A stretch of DNA of 44,907 nt, from the NCBI GenBank assembly GCA_945878065.1, contig CAMDXA010000017.1:1-44907 (forward strand), given 5' to 3'. Every line of letters starts with the position of its first letter. Positions within the stretch are counted from its first letter, which is position 1. Position numbers and translations under genes: made by a program. The notes under the pieces are model-generated. The model was not told the origin of the DNA. It was given only the letters and a program-made list of their open reading frames with translations, and ran no database searches. The stretch is from Bordetella parapertussis. GTDB taxonomy: Bacteria > Pseudomonadota > Gammaproteobacteria > Burkholderiales > Burkholderiaceae_C. Positions 1 to 10,068 of the stretch are shown here, piece after piece.

Positions 1-1
1 C

Positions 2-1621
2 GACCACCACACCTATGTGTTCATGGGCGACGGTTGCTTGATGGAGGGCATCAGCCACGAGGCCTGCGCCCTGGCAGGCGCGTGGAAGCTGAACAAACTG
101 ATTGCGCTTTACGACGACAACGGCATCTCGATTGACGGCAAGGTCACGCCTTGGTTCATCGATGACACACCGGCGCGATTCAAAGCCTACGGCTGGAACG
201 TCATCAGCGTTGACGGCCATGACGTGAACGCGGTGTCAAAAGCCATCGCGACAGCCAAACACAGCGCCGACAAGCCCACCCTGATCGCTTGCAAAACCCA
301 CATCGGCCAAGGCAGCCCGAACCGCGTGGACACCGCCAAAGCACACGGTGAGCCATTGGGCGCTGAAGAGATTGCGCTCACCCGCGCCGCCATTCAGTGG
401 CCGCACGAGCCATTCCATGTGCCTGCGGGTGTGTATTCCGATTGGGACGGCAAAGCCAAAGGCGCGCAGCAAGAACAGCAGTGGAACCAGTTGTTCCAAG
501 CCTATGCGTCTGCACATCCCGAATTGGCCGCTGAATACAAACGCCGCATGGCCGGCGACTTGCCGTCCAACTTCCACCAAACCGTGGTGGATGCCGTGGT
601 CGCCGCCAACACCAAAGCAGAAACCGTGGCCAGCCGCAAAGCCAGCCAGTTGGCTTTGGAGGCATTCACCGCAGCCATTCCCGAAATGCTGGGCGGCAGT
701 GCCGACTTGACCGGCTCCAACCTGACCAACACCAAATCCACGCCGAACATGCGTGTCGATCTGGCCGGACGCATCGTCAAGGACGAGCACGGCCACGGCG
801 GCCGCCACATCAAGTACGGTGTGCGCGAATTCGGCATGGCCGCCATCATGAATGGCATCACCTTGCACGGCGGCTTCATTCCCTACGGCGGCACCTTCCT
901 CACTTTCTCTGACTATTCACGCAACGCCATCCGCATGGCCGCGTTGATGAAGCAGCGTGTGGTGCATGTGTTCACCCACGACTCCATCGGTTTGGGCGAA
1001 GACGGCCCGACTCACCAGTCCATCGAGCATGCGGCATCGCTGCGCCTCATCCCCGGCTTGGATGTGTGGCGCCCGGCGGACACCGCTGAAACCACCGTGG
1101 CTTGGGCTGTGGCTTTGCAAAATGCACACCGCCCCACCGCTTTGTTGCTGAGCCGCCAAAACCTGCCGTATTTGCCCAAGGGCGACAGCAAGGCCAAAGA
1201 CGCCAGCGGCCTGGATGCGATCAACAAAGGCGCTTATGTGCTGGCCGAACCGTCTGAAGTCGGTATGAACAAAAAAGCGCAAGCGGTCATCATCGCCACC
1301 GGCTCAGAAGTGCAACTGGCGCTCAAAGCACAAGCGCTGCTCGCCGAACACAAAGTGGCGGTGCGCGTGGTCTCCATGCCCAGCACCACCACGTTTGACC
1401 GTCAATCGACAGCCTACAAATCGGCGGTGTTGCCCAAAGGCATTCCCCGCATTGCGGTCGAGATGGGCAGCACCGACGGTTGGTGGAAATACGGCGTGTC
1501 AGCGGTGGTCGGCATCGACACCTATGGCGAGAGCGCACCGGCCCCGGTGCTGTTCAAACATTTCGGCTTCACGCCTGAAAATGTCGCCGACACCGTGCGC
1601 GCTGTTTTGCAGCGCGGTTGA
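2..1621 (+). CDS. tkt: Transketolase, 5'-truncated
   Basis: Thiamine-diphosphate enzyme that moves two-carbon ketol units between sugar phosphates in the pentose phosphate pathway and the Calvin cycle. The reading frame is open from base 2, so the N-terminal part (roughly 130-140 residues of a family that is usually 660-680 long) lies outside the window. Visible family motifs are GDGCLMEGISHEA (diphosphate/Mg site), the DDNGISIDG segment, CKTHIGQGSPN, and in the pyrimidine-binding half VREFGMAAIMNG with the catalytic Glu that activates ThDP, followed by FSDYSR and HDSIGLGEDGPTHQ. The C-terminal domain includes the TGSEVQLA segment. The stop lies 64 bases before gap, so the two may be co-transcribed. 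It is a near-certain call. Whether it serves carbon fixation or only central metabolism cannot be read from the sequence. Confidence 0.97.
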   Translation, partial: DHHTYVFMGDGCLMEGISHEACALAGAWKLNKLIALYDDNGISIDGKVTPWFIDDTPARFKAYGWNVISVDGHDVNAVSKAIATAKHSADKPTLIACKTHIGQGSPNRVDTAKAHGEPLGAEEIALTRAAIQWPHEPFHVPAGVYSDWDGKAKGAQQEQQWNQLFQAYASAHPELAAEYKRRMAGDLPSNFHQTVVDAVVAANTKAETVASRKASQLALEAFTAAIPEMLGGSADLTGSNLTNTKSTPNMRVDLAGRIVKDEHGHGGRHIKYGVREFGMAAIMNGITLHGGFIPYGGTFLTFSDYSRNAIRMAALMKQRVVHVFTHDSIGLGEDGPTHQSIEHAASLRLIPGLDVWRPADTAETTVAWAVALQNAHRPTALLLSRQNLPYLPKGDSKAKDASGLDAINKGAYVLAEPSEVGMNKKAQAVIIATGSEVQLALKAQALLAEHKVAVRVVSMPSTTTFDRQSTAYKSAVLPKGIPRIAVEMGSTDGWWKYGVSAVVGIDTYGESAPAPVLFKHFGFTPENVADTVRAVLQRG

Positions 1622-1661
1622 CATTTTTCATGCGCTGAAAACACTGCGCAACCTTGTTTAA

Positions 1662-2684
<1,023 letters not shown>

Positions 2685-2706
2685 CCAAGGCCACTTTCTC
2701 GCACAG

Positions 2707-2727
2707 GCGCCCTGCGGGGCGCTTTTT
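2707..2727 (+). terminator. Intrinsic terminator after gap
   Basis: A perfect 6-bp GC stem (GCGCCC at 2707-2712 and GGGCGC at 2717-2722) with a TGCG tetraloop is followed directly by five T residues (2723-2727). It lies 22 bases past the gap stop codon and should end the tkt-gap transcript before glcE. Confidence 0.85.
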
Positions 2728-2739
2728 CTTGGCGCATGC

Positions 2740-2774
2740 GGTCTCTGCTTCATGGCGTCGTACAAAGTGAGACC
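2740..2774. repeat. Inverted repeat upstream of glcE
   Basis: GGTCTC at 2740-2745 and its complement GAGACC at 2769-2774 flank 23 bases, just downstream of the gap terminator and 18 bases before the glcE start. It lies where a glcEF promoter or operator would be expected. Six-base arms can occur by chance, so a regulatory role is only suggested. Confidence 0.25.
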
Positions 2775-2792
2775 AAGCGCTAACATCAAGCC

Positions 2793-3926
2793 ATGGAACC
2801 CGTGATTTCAATTTTCAAAGAGCGCATTCAACAAGCAGCCGCCAATATGCAAACGCTGCGAATTCAAGGCGGCAACACCAAACACTTTTATGGCGAGCAC
2901 AACCCGTCACATGTGGTGCTCGACACACGCGAACATGCCGGTGTGGTGAGTTACGAGCCCAGCGAATTGGTGGTGACGGTGCGTGCCGGCACACCGCTTG
3001 CGCAATTAGAACAACTGCTTGAAACCCAAGGCCAATGTCTGGCTTACGAGCCGCCGCATTTCGGCCCATCCGCCACGGTGGGTGGCATGGTGGCTGCCGG
3101 TTTGGCCGGACCGTCGCGTGCCAATGTCGGTGGTGTGCGTGACCATGTGCTGGGTGCCAAGCTGATCAACGGTTTGGGCGAAGAACTCACCTTCGGCGGC
3201 CAGGTGATGAAAAACGTCGCCGGTTATGACGTGTCGCGTGTGCTGGCCGGCAGCATGGGCACGCTGGGCCTGATCACCGAGGTGTCTTTGAAAGTATTGC
3301 CTGTCGCTCCCGCAGAAGCCACTTTGGTGTGCAAACTGTCTCAACACGATGCACTAAATCAGTTGCACCGCTGGGGCGCACAAGCGCTGCCGCTCAACGC
3401 CAGCGCATGGGTGCATGACAGCACTGCCCATCCCGCGCAAGACCTGTTGTTTGTGCGTTTGCGTGGCGCGGTGGCGGCGGTCGAATCCGCTTGCCCGCGC
3501 ATGATCGCCGACGTGCAGGCTTTGGGCGGTTCGGCCTCTCGCATGGAGAACGCACAAGCGGCCAACGATTGGCAAGCCGGACGAGAACAGACATTGGCTT
3601 TTTTCCACGCACCGTCCCCCGATGTGTGTTTGTGGCGTTTGAGCCTGCCGCAAACCGCACCTGTACTCAGTCTGCCTTATGTCACTTACATCGAATGGCA
3701 CGGCGGCTTGCGCTGGTTATGGGCACCGGCCTCAGCGGCTACGCAGTTGCGTCAAGCAGCGCATCAAGCCGGTGGTCATGCCACTGTGTTTCGGCGTTCG
3801 CAAACCGGCGCAGCAGACACGCAGGTGTTCTCTGAAATACCAGCAGTACAACAACGCATACAACGCGAATTACAAAAACAGTTTGATCCGTACGGTGTGT
3901 TCAACACCGGCCGCTTAGGTATTTAA
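2793..3926 (+). CDS. glcE: Glycolate oxidase subunit GlcE (FAD-binding)
   Basis: FAD-binding subunit of the membrane-associated glycolate oxidase (GlcDEF), which oxidises glycolate to glyoxylate and passes electrons to the respiratory chain. The 377-residue protein has the FAD_binding_4/PCMH-type fold: LRIQGGNTKHFYG near the N-terminus, then SATVGGMVAAGLAGPSRANVGGVRDHVLG and GEELTFGGQVMKNVAGYDVSR, and a C-terminal PYGVFNTGRLG tail typical of GlcE. It is followed after 3 bases by glcF. The GlcD subunit is not upstream (gap is), so it must be encoded elsewhere. The start ATG has only a weak ribosome-binding site but gives the expected N-terminus. Confidence 0.93.
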   Translation: MEPVISIFKERIQQAAANMQTLRIQGGNTKHFYGEHNPSHVVLDTREHAGVVSYEPSELVVTVRAGTPLAQLEQLLETQGQCLAYEPPHFGPSATVGGMVAAGLAGPSRANVGGVRDHVLGAKLINGLGEELTFGGQVMKNVAGYDVSRVLAGSMGTLGLITEVSLKVLPVAPAEATLVCKLSQHDALNQLHRWGAQALPLNASAWVHDSTAHPAQDLLFVRLRGAVAAVESACPRMIADVQALGGSASRMENAQAANDWQAGREQTLAFFHAPSPDVCLWRLSLPQTAPVLSLPYVTYIEWHGGLRWLWAPASAATQLRQAAHQAGGHATVFRRSQTGAADTQVFSEIPAVQQRIQRELQKQFDPYGVFNTGRLGI

Positions 3927-3929
3927 AAG

Positions 3930-5189
3930 ATGCAAACCAATCTCTCTCCCGAATACCAGAACACCGCCGATGGCCAGGAAGCCGAAGCCATTTTGCGCAA
4001 ATGCGTGCACTGCGGTTTTTGCACGGCCACGTGTCCCACCTACCAGTTGCTGGGCGATGAACTCGACGGTCCGCGCGGACGCATATATCTGATCAAACAA
4101 GTGTTAGAGGGTGAAACCCCGACGCGCGACACACAGCTGCATTTAGACCGCTGCCTGACCTGCCGCAACTGCGAAACCACCTGCCCCAGCGGTGTGCAAT
4201 ACGGCCATTTGGTCGACATCGGCCGCAAGCTGGTGGACGAGAAAGTGCCGCGCCCGGCCAGTGAGCAAGCGGTGCGCTGGGCTTTGAAAGAAGGTTTGAA
4301 CTCTCCTGTGTTTGCGCCGGCCATGAAGCTGGGTCAAGCGGTGCGCGGCTTGTTGCCCGGCGGCATCAAAGCCAAGGTGCCCGAGGCGCGCAGTGCCGGT
4401 CATTGGCCAAAGCAAACCCATGCACGCAAAGTATTGATGCTGGCCGGATGCGTGCAACCCGCCATGAGCCCGAACATCAACAGCGCGACAGCGCGTGTGC
4501 TGGATGCCTGCGGCATGCAAACCGTGGTCGAGCCTTTGGCCGGTTGCTGCGGCGGCGTGAAATTTCATTTGAATGACCAGGACGCGGCCATCGTTCAAAT
4601 GAAAAACAACATCGACGCCTGGTGGCCGCATGTGGCCCAAGGTGTGGAAGCGATTGTGATGAATGCGTCAGGCTGCGGTGTCACCGTGAAAGACTACGGC
4701 CACATACTGCGCAACGACGCTGCCTACGCCGACAAAGCCAAACGCATCAGCGAATTGACGAAAGACTTGAGCGAGTTATTGCCTCACCTGCTACCCGATT
4801 TACAAAAACGGATTCAACCCCAAGCCGCGCAAGCCCAAGGGCTGATGGCGTTTCACCCGCCTTGCACTTTGCAACACGGCCAGCAGCTTAAGGGCGGCGT
4901 AGAAACCCATTTGAATGCACTTGGTTTCAAACTGCGCGTGGCGACCAACGAAGCGCATTTGTGCTGCGGTTCGGCCGGCACTTACAGCGTGCTGCAACCG
5001 GTCATCGCCACGCAACTGCGGGACCGCAAACTCGGCCATTTGAACGAGATGCAACCTAAGGCCATTTTGAGCGCCAACATAGGCTGCATCACGCATTTGC
5101 AAAGCGGCACGCCAGTGCCGGTGCGCCATTGGATAGAAATGGTGGATGCGGCACTGCTTACATCTGCGGCGCATTCAAGCGCTGCATGA
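3930..5189 (+). CDS. glcF: Glycolate oxidase iron-sulfur subunit GlcF
   Basis: Iron-sulfur subunit of glycolate oxidase that relays electrons from the flavin subunits. It has 419 residues, close to the family norm. Two 4Fe-4S sites are visible: CVHCGFCTATCP (Cys 25, 28, 31, 35) and CLTCRNCETTCP (Cys 75, 78, 81, 85). The C-terminal half carries the two cysteine-rich CCG modules (LAGCCGGVKFH and HLCCGSAGTYS) that define this heterodisulfide-reductase-like family. It starts 3 bases after glcE, so the pair is translated together. Its last 32 bases overlap the 3' end of the convergent histidine kinase gene, so no independent terminator lies between them. Confidence 0.95.
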   Translation: MQTNLSPEYQNTADGQEAEAILRKCVHCGFCTATCPTYQLLGDELDGPRGRIYLIKQVLEGETPTRDTQLHLDRCLTCRNCETTCPSGVQYGHLVDIGRKLVDEKVPRPASEQAVRWALKEGLNSPVFAPAMKLGQAVRGLLPGGIKAKVPEARSAGHWPKQTHARKVLMLAGCVQPAMSPNINSATARVLDACGMQTVVEPLAGCCGGVKFHLNDQDAAIVQMKNNIDAWWPHVAQGVEAIVMNASGCGVTVKDYGHILRNDAAYADKAKRISELTKDLSELLPHLLPDLQKRIQPQAAQAQGLMAFHPPCTLQHGQQLKGGVETHLNALGFKLRVATNEAHLCCGSAGTYSVLQPVIATQLRDRKLGHLNEMQPKAILSANIGCITHLQSGTPVPVRHWIEMVDAALLTSAAHSSAA

Positions 5190-6942
5190 AAGCGGGTGAC
5201 AACAGTAATTGTTCTTCAATCAGTGCGCACAGGGTTTCTCGCTCAAACGGCTTGAGCGCCAAGCCGTTCATGCCCACATCCGTGCAACGTTGGTGGTCCG
5301 CAGTGTTGACATTGGCAGTCAGGGCCAGCACCGGCACCTCGCGCTGGGGCCAAGCCCATGCGGTGCGCAAGCGTCGGGTCGCTTCAATGCCGTCCATCAC
5401 CGGCATCAACATGTCCATCAGCACCATGTCAAACGGCTCGGCCGTGAGAGCGTCCAAGGCTTCTTGCCCGTTGCCTGCTTGCACCAACACGGCGTTTGGC
5501 CAATGCGACTTCACCACCTGACAGGCCAGCAAGCGGTTGACCGAACTGTCGTCCACCACCAAAAAACGCACCGCAAATGATTGCAAACGGGTCATGCCCT
5601 CTTCCGTGTGCGTGGCCAATGCGGTAACCGTCGATTCAACCAGCGGCAAGCGCACCCAAAAGCTTGAGCCTTGTCCGGGGGTGCTTTCCACACCGATGTC
5701 TCCGCCCAGCAGTTGCGTCAATTGGCGGCTGATGGACAGGCCCAAACCATTGCCGCCATAGACACTGGCCGTGGCCACGCTGGCCTGCTCAAAGGGTTCG
5801 AATATTTGTTGCAGGCGCTGAGGCGCAATTCCAATGCCAGTGTCGTTGATGGTGAACCACAGATGCTTCGCATCGCGCGTGACCCGCAACATGACCGAGC
5901 CTTGGTGGGTGAACTTGATGGCATTGCCCAGCAGGTTGACCAGCACTTGCATCAACCGGTGCCGGTCGCTGACCACCCAGTGCGGCAAGTCATCGGCCGC
6001 CTGTAGCTCGTAGTCAATTTGCATGCTGTTGACGCGCTGTAAAAACAGATTGAAAGCAGCGCGTACCGTGCCCATCAATTCAAACGACGCAGGTTGGACT
6101 TTCAATTGCCCGCGTTGCAACAGCGAAAAGTCCAAGACATCGTTGATGACGGTCAGCAAATGGTCGCTGGACTGCTTGACCAAATCGGCGAGTTCAAGCG
6201 CTTTGGGCAAATGCCGCACATCTTGACGCAGCAAATCGCTGAACCCGATGATGGCGTTCATCGGTGTGCGCAATTCATGGCTGAGCATAGCGATGAAATT
6301 GTCTTTGATGGTTTGTGCCCGCAGCAGCCGAGTGCGTGTTTGCAGCAGATTGGCCTGGCGCTTTTCGCTGACATGCAGGGTGCGCAAATACAAGCGTTGG
6401 TAAATCAATGGCAGTGACAACAAAAATACGCTGATGGCCACATCGCTCCAAGCATTCATCAACAGCAATTGCGGCGTGGCGACATACAACTGCGGCAACC
6501 ACCCCAGCCAAGTGCCTGCAGCCATTCCCCCCAAACACAATAGACACACGAAAAGCCAGAACACACCATCGGCAAGCCCGAGTAAAAACATGGGCAACAA
6601 GGGCAGAACCACCACCCATTTAAGGACATTGGAAAAAATACCGCCAGACCAAATCGCTTCGCGCAACAAATGAAAATGCCCGTAGGCCAGTCCCAAATAA
6701 AGTATCCAGCGCAATGGCATACCCAAGGTGTAAAGCCACATGAGCAGCAAAATCACCAAGCTCAGCACAGAGGCTTGGAATTGCACCTCGGGGTTCGGTG
6801 ACAGGCTGCCCAAGCTGTGGCTCATGACCGCCAAAAAAAACGTGAAGAGCACATAAAACTGTGCTTTAGGCGTCACCCAGTGGGTCGGCAGCCGCTGCTT
6901 AAAGCGCGCCCAAATCAAGCGCAAAGAGCGTGTATCAACCAT
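5158..6942 (-). CDS. Membrane hybrid sensor histidine kinase (second of a tandem pair)
   Basis: Hybrid two-component kinase of 594 residues. About six hydrophobic segments in the first 180 residues form the sensor and include the motif SGGIFSNVLKW...LP. A coiled region then leads to HisKA with the phospho-accepting His222 (SHELRTPMNA), a HATPase domain (NDTGIGIAP, GGNGLGLSIS, TPGQGSSFW), and a C-terminal receiver with acidic VVDDSS and phospho-acceptor Asp510 (LMDMLMPVMDG). The open frame extends 26 codons further upstream, but ATG at 6942 is preferred: it overlaps the end of the preceding kinase gene by 8 bases and removes an unlikely Cys-rich leader. It closely parallels the upstream kinase in length and domain order, suggesting a tandem duplication. 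Signal and partner are unknown; there is no DNA-binding output domain. Confidence 0.93.
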   Translation of the reverse strand: MVDTRSLRLIWARFKQRLPTHWVTPKAQFYVLFTFFLAVMSHSLGSLSPNPEVQFQASVLSLVILLLMWLYTLGMPLRWILYLGLAYGHFHLLREAIWSGGIFSNVLKWVVVLPLLPMFLLGLADGVFWLFVCLLCLGGMAAGTWLGWLPQLYVATPQLLLMNAWSDVAISVFLLSLPLIYQRLYLRTLHVSEKRQANLLQTRTRLLRAQTIKDNFIAMLSHELRTPMNAIIGFSDLLRQDVRHLPKALELADLVKQSSDHLLTVINDVLDFSLLQRGQLKVQPASFELMGTVRAAFNLFLQRVNSMQIDYELQAADDLPHWVVSDRHRLMQVLVNLLGNAIKFTHQGSVMLRVTRDAKHLWFTINDTGIGIAPQRLQQIFEPFEQASVATASVYGGNGLGLSISRQLTQLLGGDIGVESTPGQGSSFWVRLPLVESTVTALATHTEEGMTRLQSFAVRFLVVDDSSVNRLLACQVVKSHWPNAVLVQAGNGQEALDALTAEPFDMVLMDMLMPVMDGIEATRRLRTAWAWPQREVPVLALTANVNTADHQRCTDVGMNGLALKPFERETLCALIEEQLLLSPAFMQRLNAPQM

Positions 6943-8680
6943 GAGGCGATCCAGCTTGCAACAACTGTGCTTGCACACCGCGCAGCAGCTGCTCGCGGTC
7001 CAAAGGCTTGAGCAGCACATCGTTCATGCCGGCTTGCAGGCATGCGGCATGGTCTTGCGGATGGCTGCTGGCGGTCAGACCAATCACCGGCAAATGGCTC
7101 AGCGGTGCGGCAGACTGGCGAATGGCGCGTGTGGTTTGCAACCCGTCCATAACGGGCATGACCAAGTCCATCAACACCAGGTCTACCGTGTGTGTTTGCA
7201 GCAGTTGCAAACAAGCCTGGCCGCTGGTGACGCTGTGCAAAACGGCATCGGGCCAGAGCTGCTGGCATATCAGCCCCGCGACTTTCAGATTCACCAGGTT
7301 GTCGTCTACCAATAGCAAGCTGAATGGCGGAGGCGCAGGAAATGTCTCCTGGCTGAGCAGGGTGGTTGCGGGTGCCGCGCAGGCTTGCAAAGGAACGCGA
7401 AACCAAAACCGTGAGCCGTGGTCGACTTGACTTTGCAAACCGATGTCGCCTTCAAACAATTGCACCAAGCCTTTGCAAATCGCCAGCCCTAAACCCGTGC
7501 CACCAAAGCGGCTGTGGGTTTGCAAATCGGCATGCTCAAAACGGTTGAAGATGAACGCTTGTTGTGCATCGTGAATGCCCACGCCCGTGTCTTCGACTTC
7601 AAACAGCATGTGTGCACCATCTTTTCGGATTGACAAATGGACCGAACCGCTGGATGTGAACTTGAACGCGTTTTCAAGCAAATGGCACAGCACTTCTTTG
7701 AGGCGCTTGCTGTCGGTCATCACCCATTCGGGCAAGGCCGGATCGAGCTGTGCATGAAATTGCACCGAGGCACTGGCGCGGCTGGCAAATGTTTGCTTGC
7801 AATCAGCAAATGCAACCGCCAAATGCGTCGGTGTCGGCTGCAGTTGTAAGCGCCCCGCCTGTATTTGGGTGAAATCTAAAATTTGGTTCACTAACTTGAG
7901 CAAATGCTCGGTGGATTCGCGCACCAAGTCGACGGTTTGTAAATTGTTCCCGGCGGTTTTTAACTCGGCGCGGATGACATCGTTAAAGCCGAGGATGGCA
8001 TTCATCGGCGTGCGCAGTTCGTGGCTGACAGAGGCCAAAAACTGGTCTTTGTAAGCCTCCGCTTGCATCAAGGCGGCTCGGTTGGCACTGAGCTCTTTAT
8101 TGCGACGCGTGATTTCGCCAAGCTGGTGGTTGTAAATGCGTTGGTACACCAATAAGCCGCCAAGCAAACTGATGGCGGTGAACACATGGTTGCCCAGCGA
8201 CCACAGCACATGGCGCGGGCCGTAGACATAGCTGACGGGCAGCCAGCCGTATTCGGTGAGCGGCACCAAGGCCAACAGCGTCAATTGCACCAACACAATC
8301 CAGCGCAACGATTCGCGCCAGCCGAGTAAATAAATGGCGGGCACCGGCAGAATCATCATCCACATAGCGCTGGAAGAAAACAGACCCCCTGTGACCCAGA
8401 TGATGTAGCACATCAAAGCATAGGTTTGGAGCAGCAACAAATGGGTGGTGCGTTGCAGCGTCCATTTGAAAAGAGTGTGTGCCATGCCCGTGAAGCTGAC
8501 GCTCAGCAATGCCAGCAGCAGTGCGTTTTCAAAAGCAAAAGGTTGCGACAACAACAAGAACAGGACCAGATTGGTCAAGATCACGCCAATGAAAAAAACG
8601 AACATCACCGGCTGTCCCAGCAACCTGTCCGCGGGTAAGTCGCGGTAACGGTCAAGCAGGCGGTGGAGTGGCGCCAACAT
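6935..8680 (-). CDS. Membrane hybrid sensor histidine kinase (first of a tandem pair)
   Basis: Hybrid histidine kinase of 581 residues. Roughly six transmembrane segments (residues about 25-180) end with the motif TGGLFSSSAMW...LPVPA shared with its neighbour. Next come HisKA with His220 (SVSHELRTPMNAI), HATPase (EDTGVGIH, GGTGLGLAICKG, DHGSRFWFR) and a receiver domain (LLVDDNLVNLKVA; Asp505 in LMDLVMPVMDG). The protein should autophosphorylate at the inner membrane in response to an unknown signal and pass phosphate to its own receiver and then perhaps to an unlinked HPt protein. It starts 12 bases after the glutathione peroxidase stop and its 3' end overlaps the second kinase, so both belong to the long minus-strand run that begins with lplT. 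No response regulator is nearby. Confidence 0.93.
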   Translation of the reverse strand: MLAPLHRLLDRYRDLPADRLLGQPVMFVFFIGVILTNLVLFLLLSQPFAFENALLLALLSVSFTGMAHTLFKWTLQRTTHLLLLQTYALMCYIIWVTGGLFSSSAMWMMILPVPAIYLLGWRESLRWIVLVQLTLLALVPLTEYGWLPVSYVYGPRHVLWSLGNHVFTAISLLGGLLVYQRIYNHQLGEITRRNKELSANRAALMQAEAYKDQFLASVSHELRTPMNAILGFNDVIRAELKTAGNNLQTVDLVRESTEHLLKLVNQILDFTQIQAGRLQLQPTPTHLAVAFADCKQTFASRASASVQFHAQLDPALPEWVMTDSKRLKEVLCHLLENAFKFTSSGSVHLSIRKDGAHMLFEVEDTGVGIHDAQQAFIFNRFEHADLQTHSRFGGTGLGLAICKGLVQLFEGDIGLQSQVDHGSRFWFRVPLQACAAPATTLLSQETFPAPPPFSLLLVDDNLVNLKVAGLICQQLWPDAVLHSVTSGQACLQLLQTHTVDLVLMDLVMPVMDGLQTTRAIRQSAAPLSHLPVIGLTASSHPQDHAACLQAGMNDVLLKPLDREQLLRGVQAQLLQAGSPHG

Positions 8681-8692
8681 GGTCGTCAGGGC

Positions 8693-9187
8693 TTATGGGT
8701 TGCCCAGTGCCTGTTCGATGTCGGCACTGAGCGCGGCAGGTTTGTCCATAGAGCCGTAGCGCTTGATGACCTGGCCGTCACGACCGACAAGGAATTTGGT
8801 GAAATTCCACTTGATGCCTTCACTGCCTAACAGCCCCGGCGCTTGTTGTTTCAGCCATTGAAACAAAGGGTGCGCCTGGCTGCCGTTGACATCAATTTTT
8901 GCCATCATGTCAAAAGCCACGCCATAGTTTTTTTGGCAAAACGCCCCAATGTCCGTGTTGCTGCCCGGGTCTTGGGCCCCGAATTGGTTGCATGGAAACC
9001 CCAGCAGCACCAAGCCGCGGTTGGCATAGGTGTCGTGCAGGGCTTGCAAGCCGCTGAATTGCGGCGTGAAACCGCAGGCACTGGCGGTATTGACGATCAG
9101 CAATACTTTGCCGCGGCAATCCGACAGTTTCATCAGGCTGCCGTCAATGCGGGCGGCTTCAAAATCGTAAACAGTGGCGGCATTCAT
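8693..9187 (-). CDS. Glutathione peroxidase (Cys type)
   Basis: Thiol peroxidase of the glutathione peroxidase family that reduces hydroperoxides; bacterial Cys-type members often use thioredoxin. The 164-residue protein has the peroxidatic Cys38 in NTASACGFTPQ, the GFPCNQFGAQDPG loop with the catalytic Gln, and the KWNFTKFLV motif supplying Trp and Asn. An ATG far upstream (9433) would add 82 residues with no homology and overlap the transporter gene, so ATG at 9187 is chosen; it has an AAGGAG ribosome-binding site 6 bases upstream. The ATG overlaps the transporter stop in an ATGA junction, so the two are translationally coupled. Confidence 0.95.
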   Translation of the reverse strand: MNAATVYDFEAARIDGSLMKLSDCRGKVLLIVNTASACGFTPQFSGLQALHDTYANRGLVLLGFPCNQFGAQDPGSNTDIGAFCQKNYGVAFDMMAKIDVNGSQAHPLFQWLKQQAPGLLGSEGIKWNFTKFLVGRDGQVIKRYGSMDKPAALSADIEQALGNP

Positions 9188-10065
9188 GGCGGCTCCTTGG
9201 GTGATGTTGGCATTGTCGCTAAGACGGCAGCAAACACAATCAGTAAACCCCCGAGCAGTTTTCTTGCGCTCAGTTCTGACGCGCCCAAGGCCACCGAAGA
9301 AGCCGTGGCAAACACTATTTCCGACAACATGACCAAGGCGGTGGTGTTTGCCGCCAAGCGTGCCGCGCCGTACTGCAGACTCAGGTTGGAAAACAGCAAA
9401 CACAGCGCCAGGCCCAGCGCATACGGCCACCATGAGGTGTCGGATGCAAACCCTACTTGCCCGCTAGGCATCAGTGCCAACGCCGCCACGGCGGTGATGA
9501 CCATGCCGCCGCTGAACATGGCGCCCATGCGCACGCTTTCGGGCAAATCGGCAAGCTTGCGCAGCATGGTGTTGTTAAGCGCAAAACTTGCCCCGCCCAA
9601 CAAGGCCAAATAATCGATCGCGCTGTTGGGGATGGGCCAAGGGGTGTCCGGTGTTTTCAGCACCAATGCCACGCCTGCAAGCGCCAGCAACAAACGCAGC
9701 AGCGACATGCGGGTCGGTCGCTCGCCCAATAGCCACCAGGCAAACAACACCGACCAAGCGGGCATGGTGTAGAACAACAGCACCACGCGCACGACATCGC
9801 CCATGGTCACCGCCCAGTTGAACCCCATATTGGTCAAGCCGGAGCCGATGAACAGCCACCACAGTTGGGGATGTGTGCGGAAATGGCGAAACCATTGCGG
9901 ATGCAGCAGACTGATGATGACAAATGACAGGCCGTACATCAGCGCGGTGGCCCACAAAGGATGTAAACCGCGTGCTTGCATTTCGCGAAACGGCCACCAG
10001 CTCAGGCCAAACACCAGGGCATTGGCCAACAAACCCAGCACCGGGCCCCACACATTCACAGGCAT
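9184..10065 (-). CDS. EamA/DMT-family transporter
   Basis: Integral inner-membrane protein of 293 residues with about ten hydrophobic helices arranged as two EamA repeats, the hallmark of the drug/metabolite transporter superfamily. Members export amino acids, metabolites or drugs. The second repeat includes YLALLGGASFALNNTMLRKLA and the end has KLLGGLLIVFAAVLA. The substrate cannot be told from sequence. The gene starts 3 bases after the lplT stop and its last 4 bases overlap the glutathione peroxidase start, so it is the second gene of a five-gene unit. EamA family membership is clear; any specific function would be a guess. Confidence 0.88.
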   Translation of the reverse strand: MPVNVWGPVLGLLANALVFGLSWWPFREMQARGLHPLWATALMYGLSFVIISLLHPQWFRHFRTHPQLWWLFIGSGLTNMGFNWAVTMGDVVRVVLLFYTMPAWSVLFAWWLLGERPTRMSLLRLLLALAGVALVLKTPDTPWPIPNSAIDYLALLGGASFALNNTMLRKLADLPESVRMGAMFSGGMVITAVAALALMPSGQVGFASDTSWWPYALGLALCLLFSNLSLQYGAARLAANTTALVMLSEIVFATASSVALGASELSARKLLGGLLIVFAAVLATMPTSPKEPP

Positions 10066-10068
10066 GCT

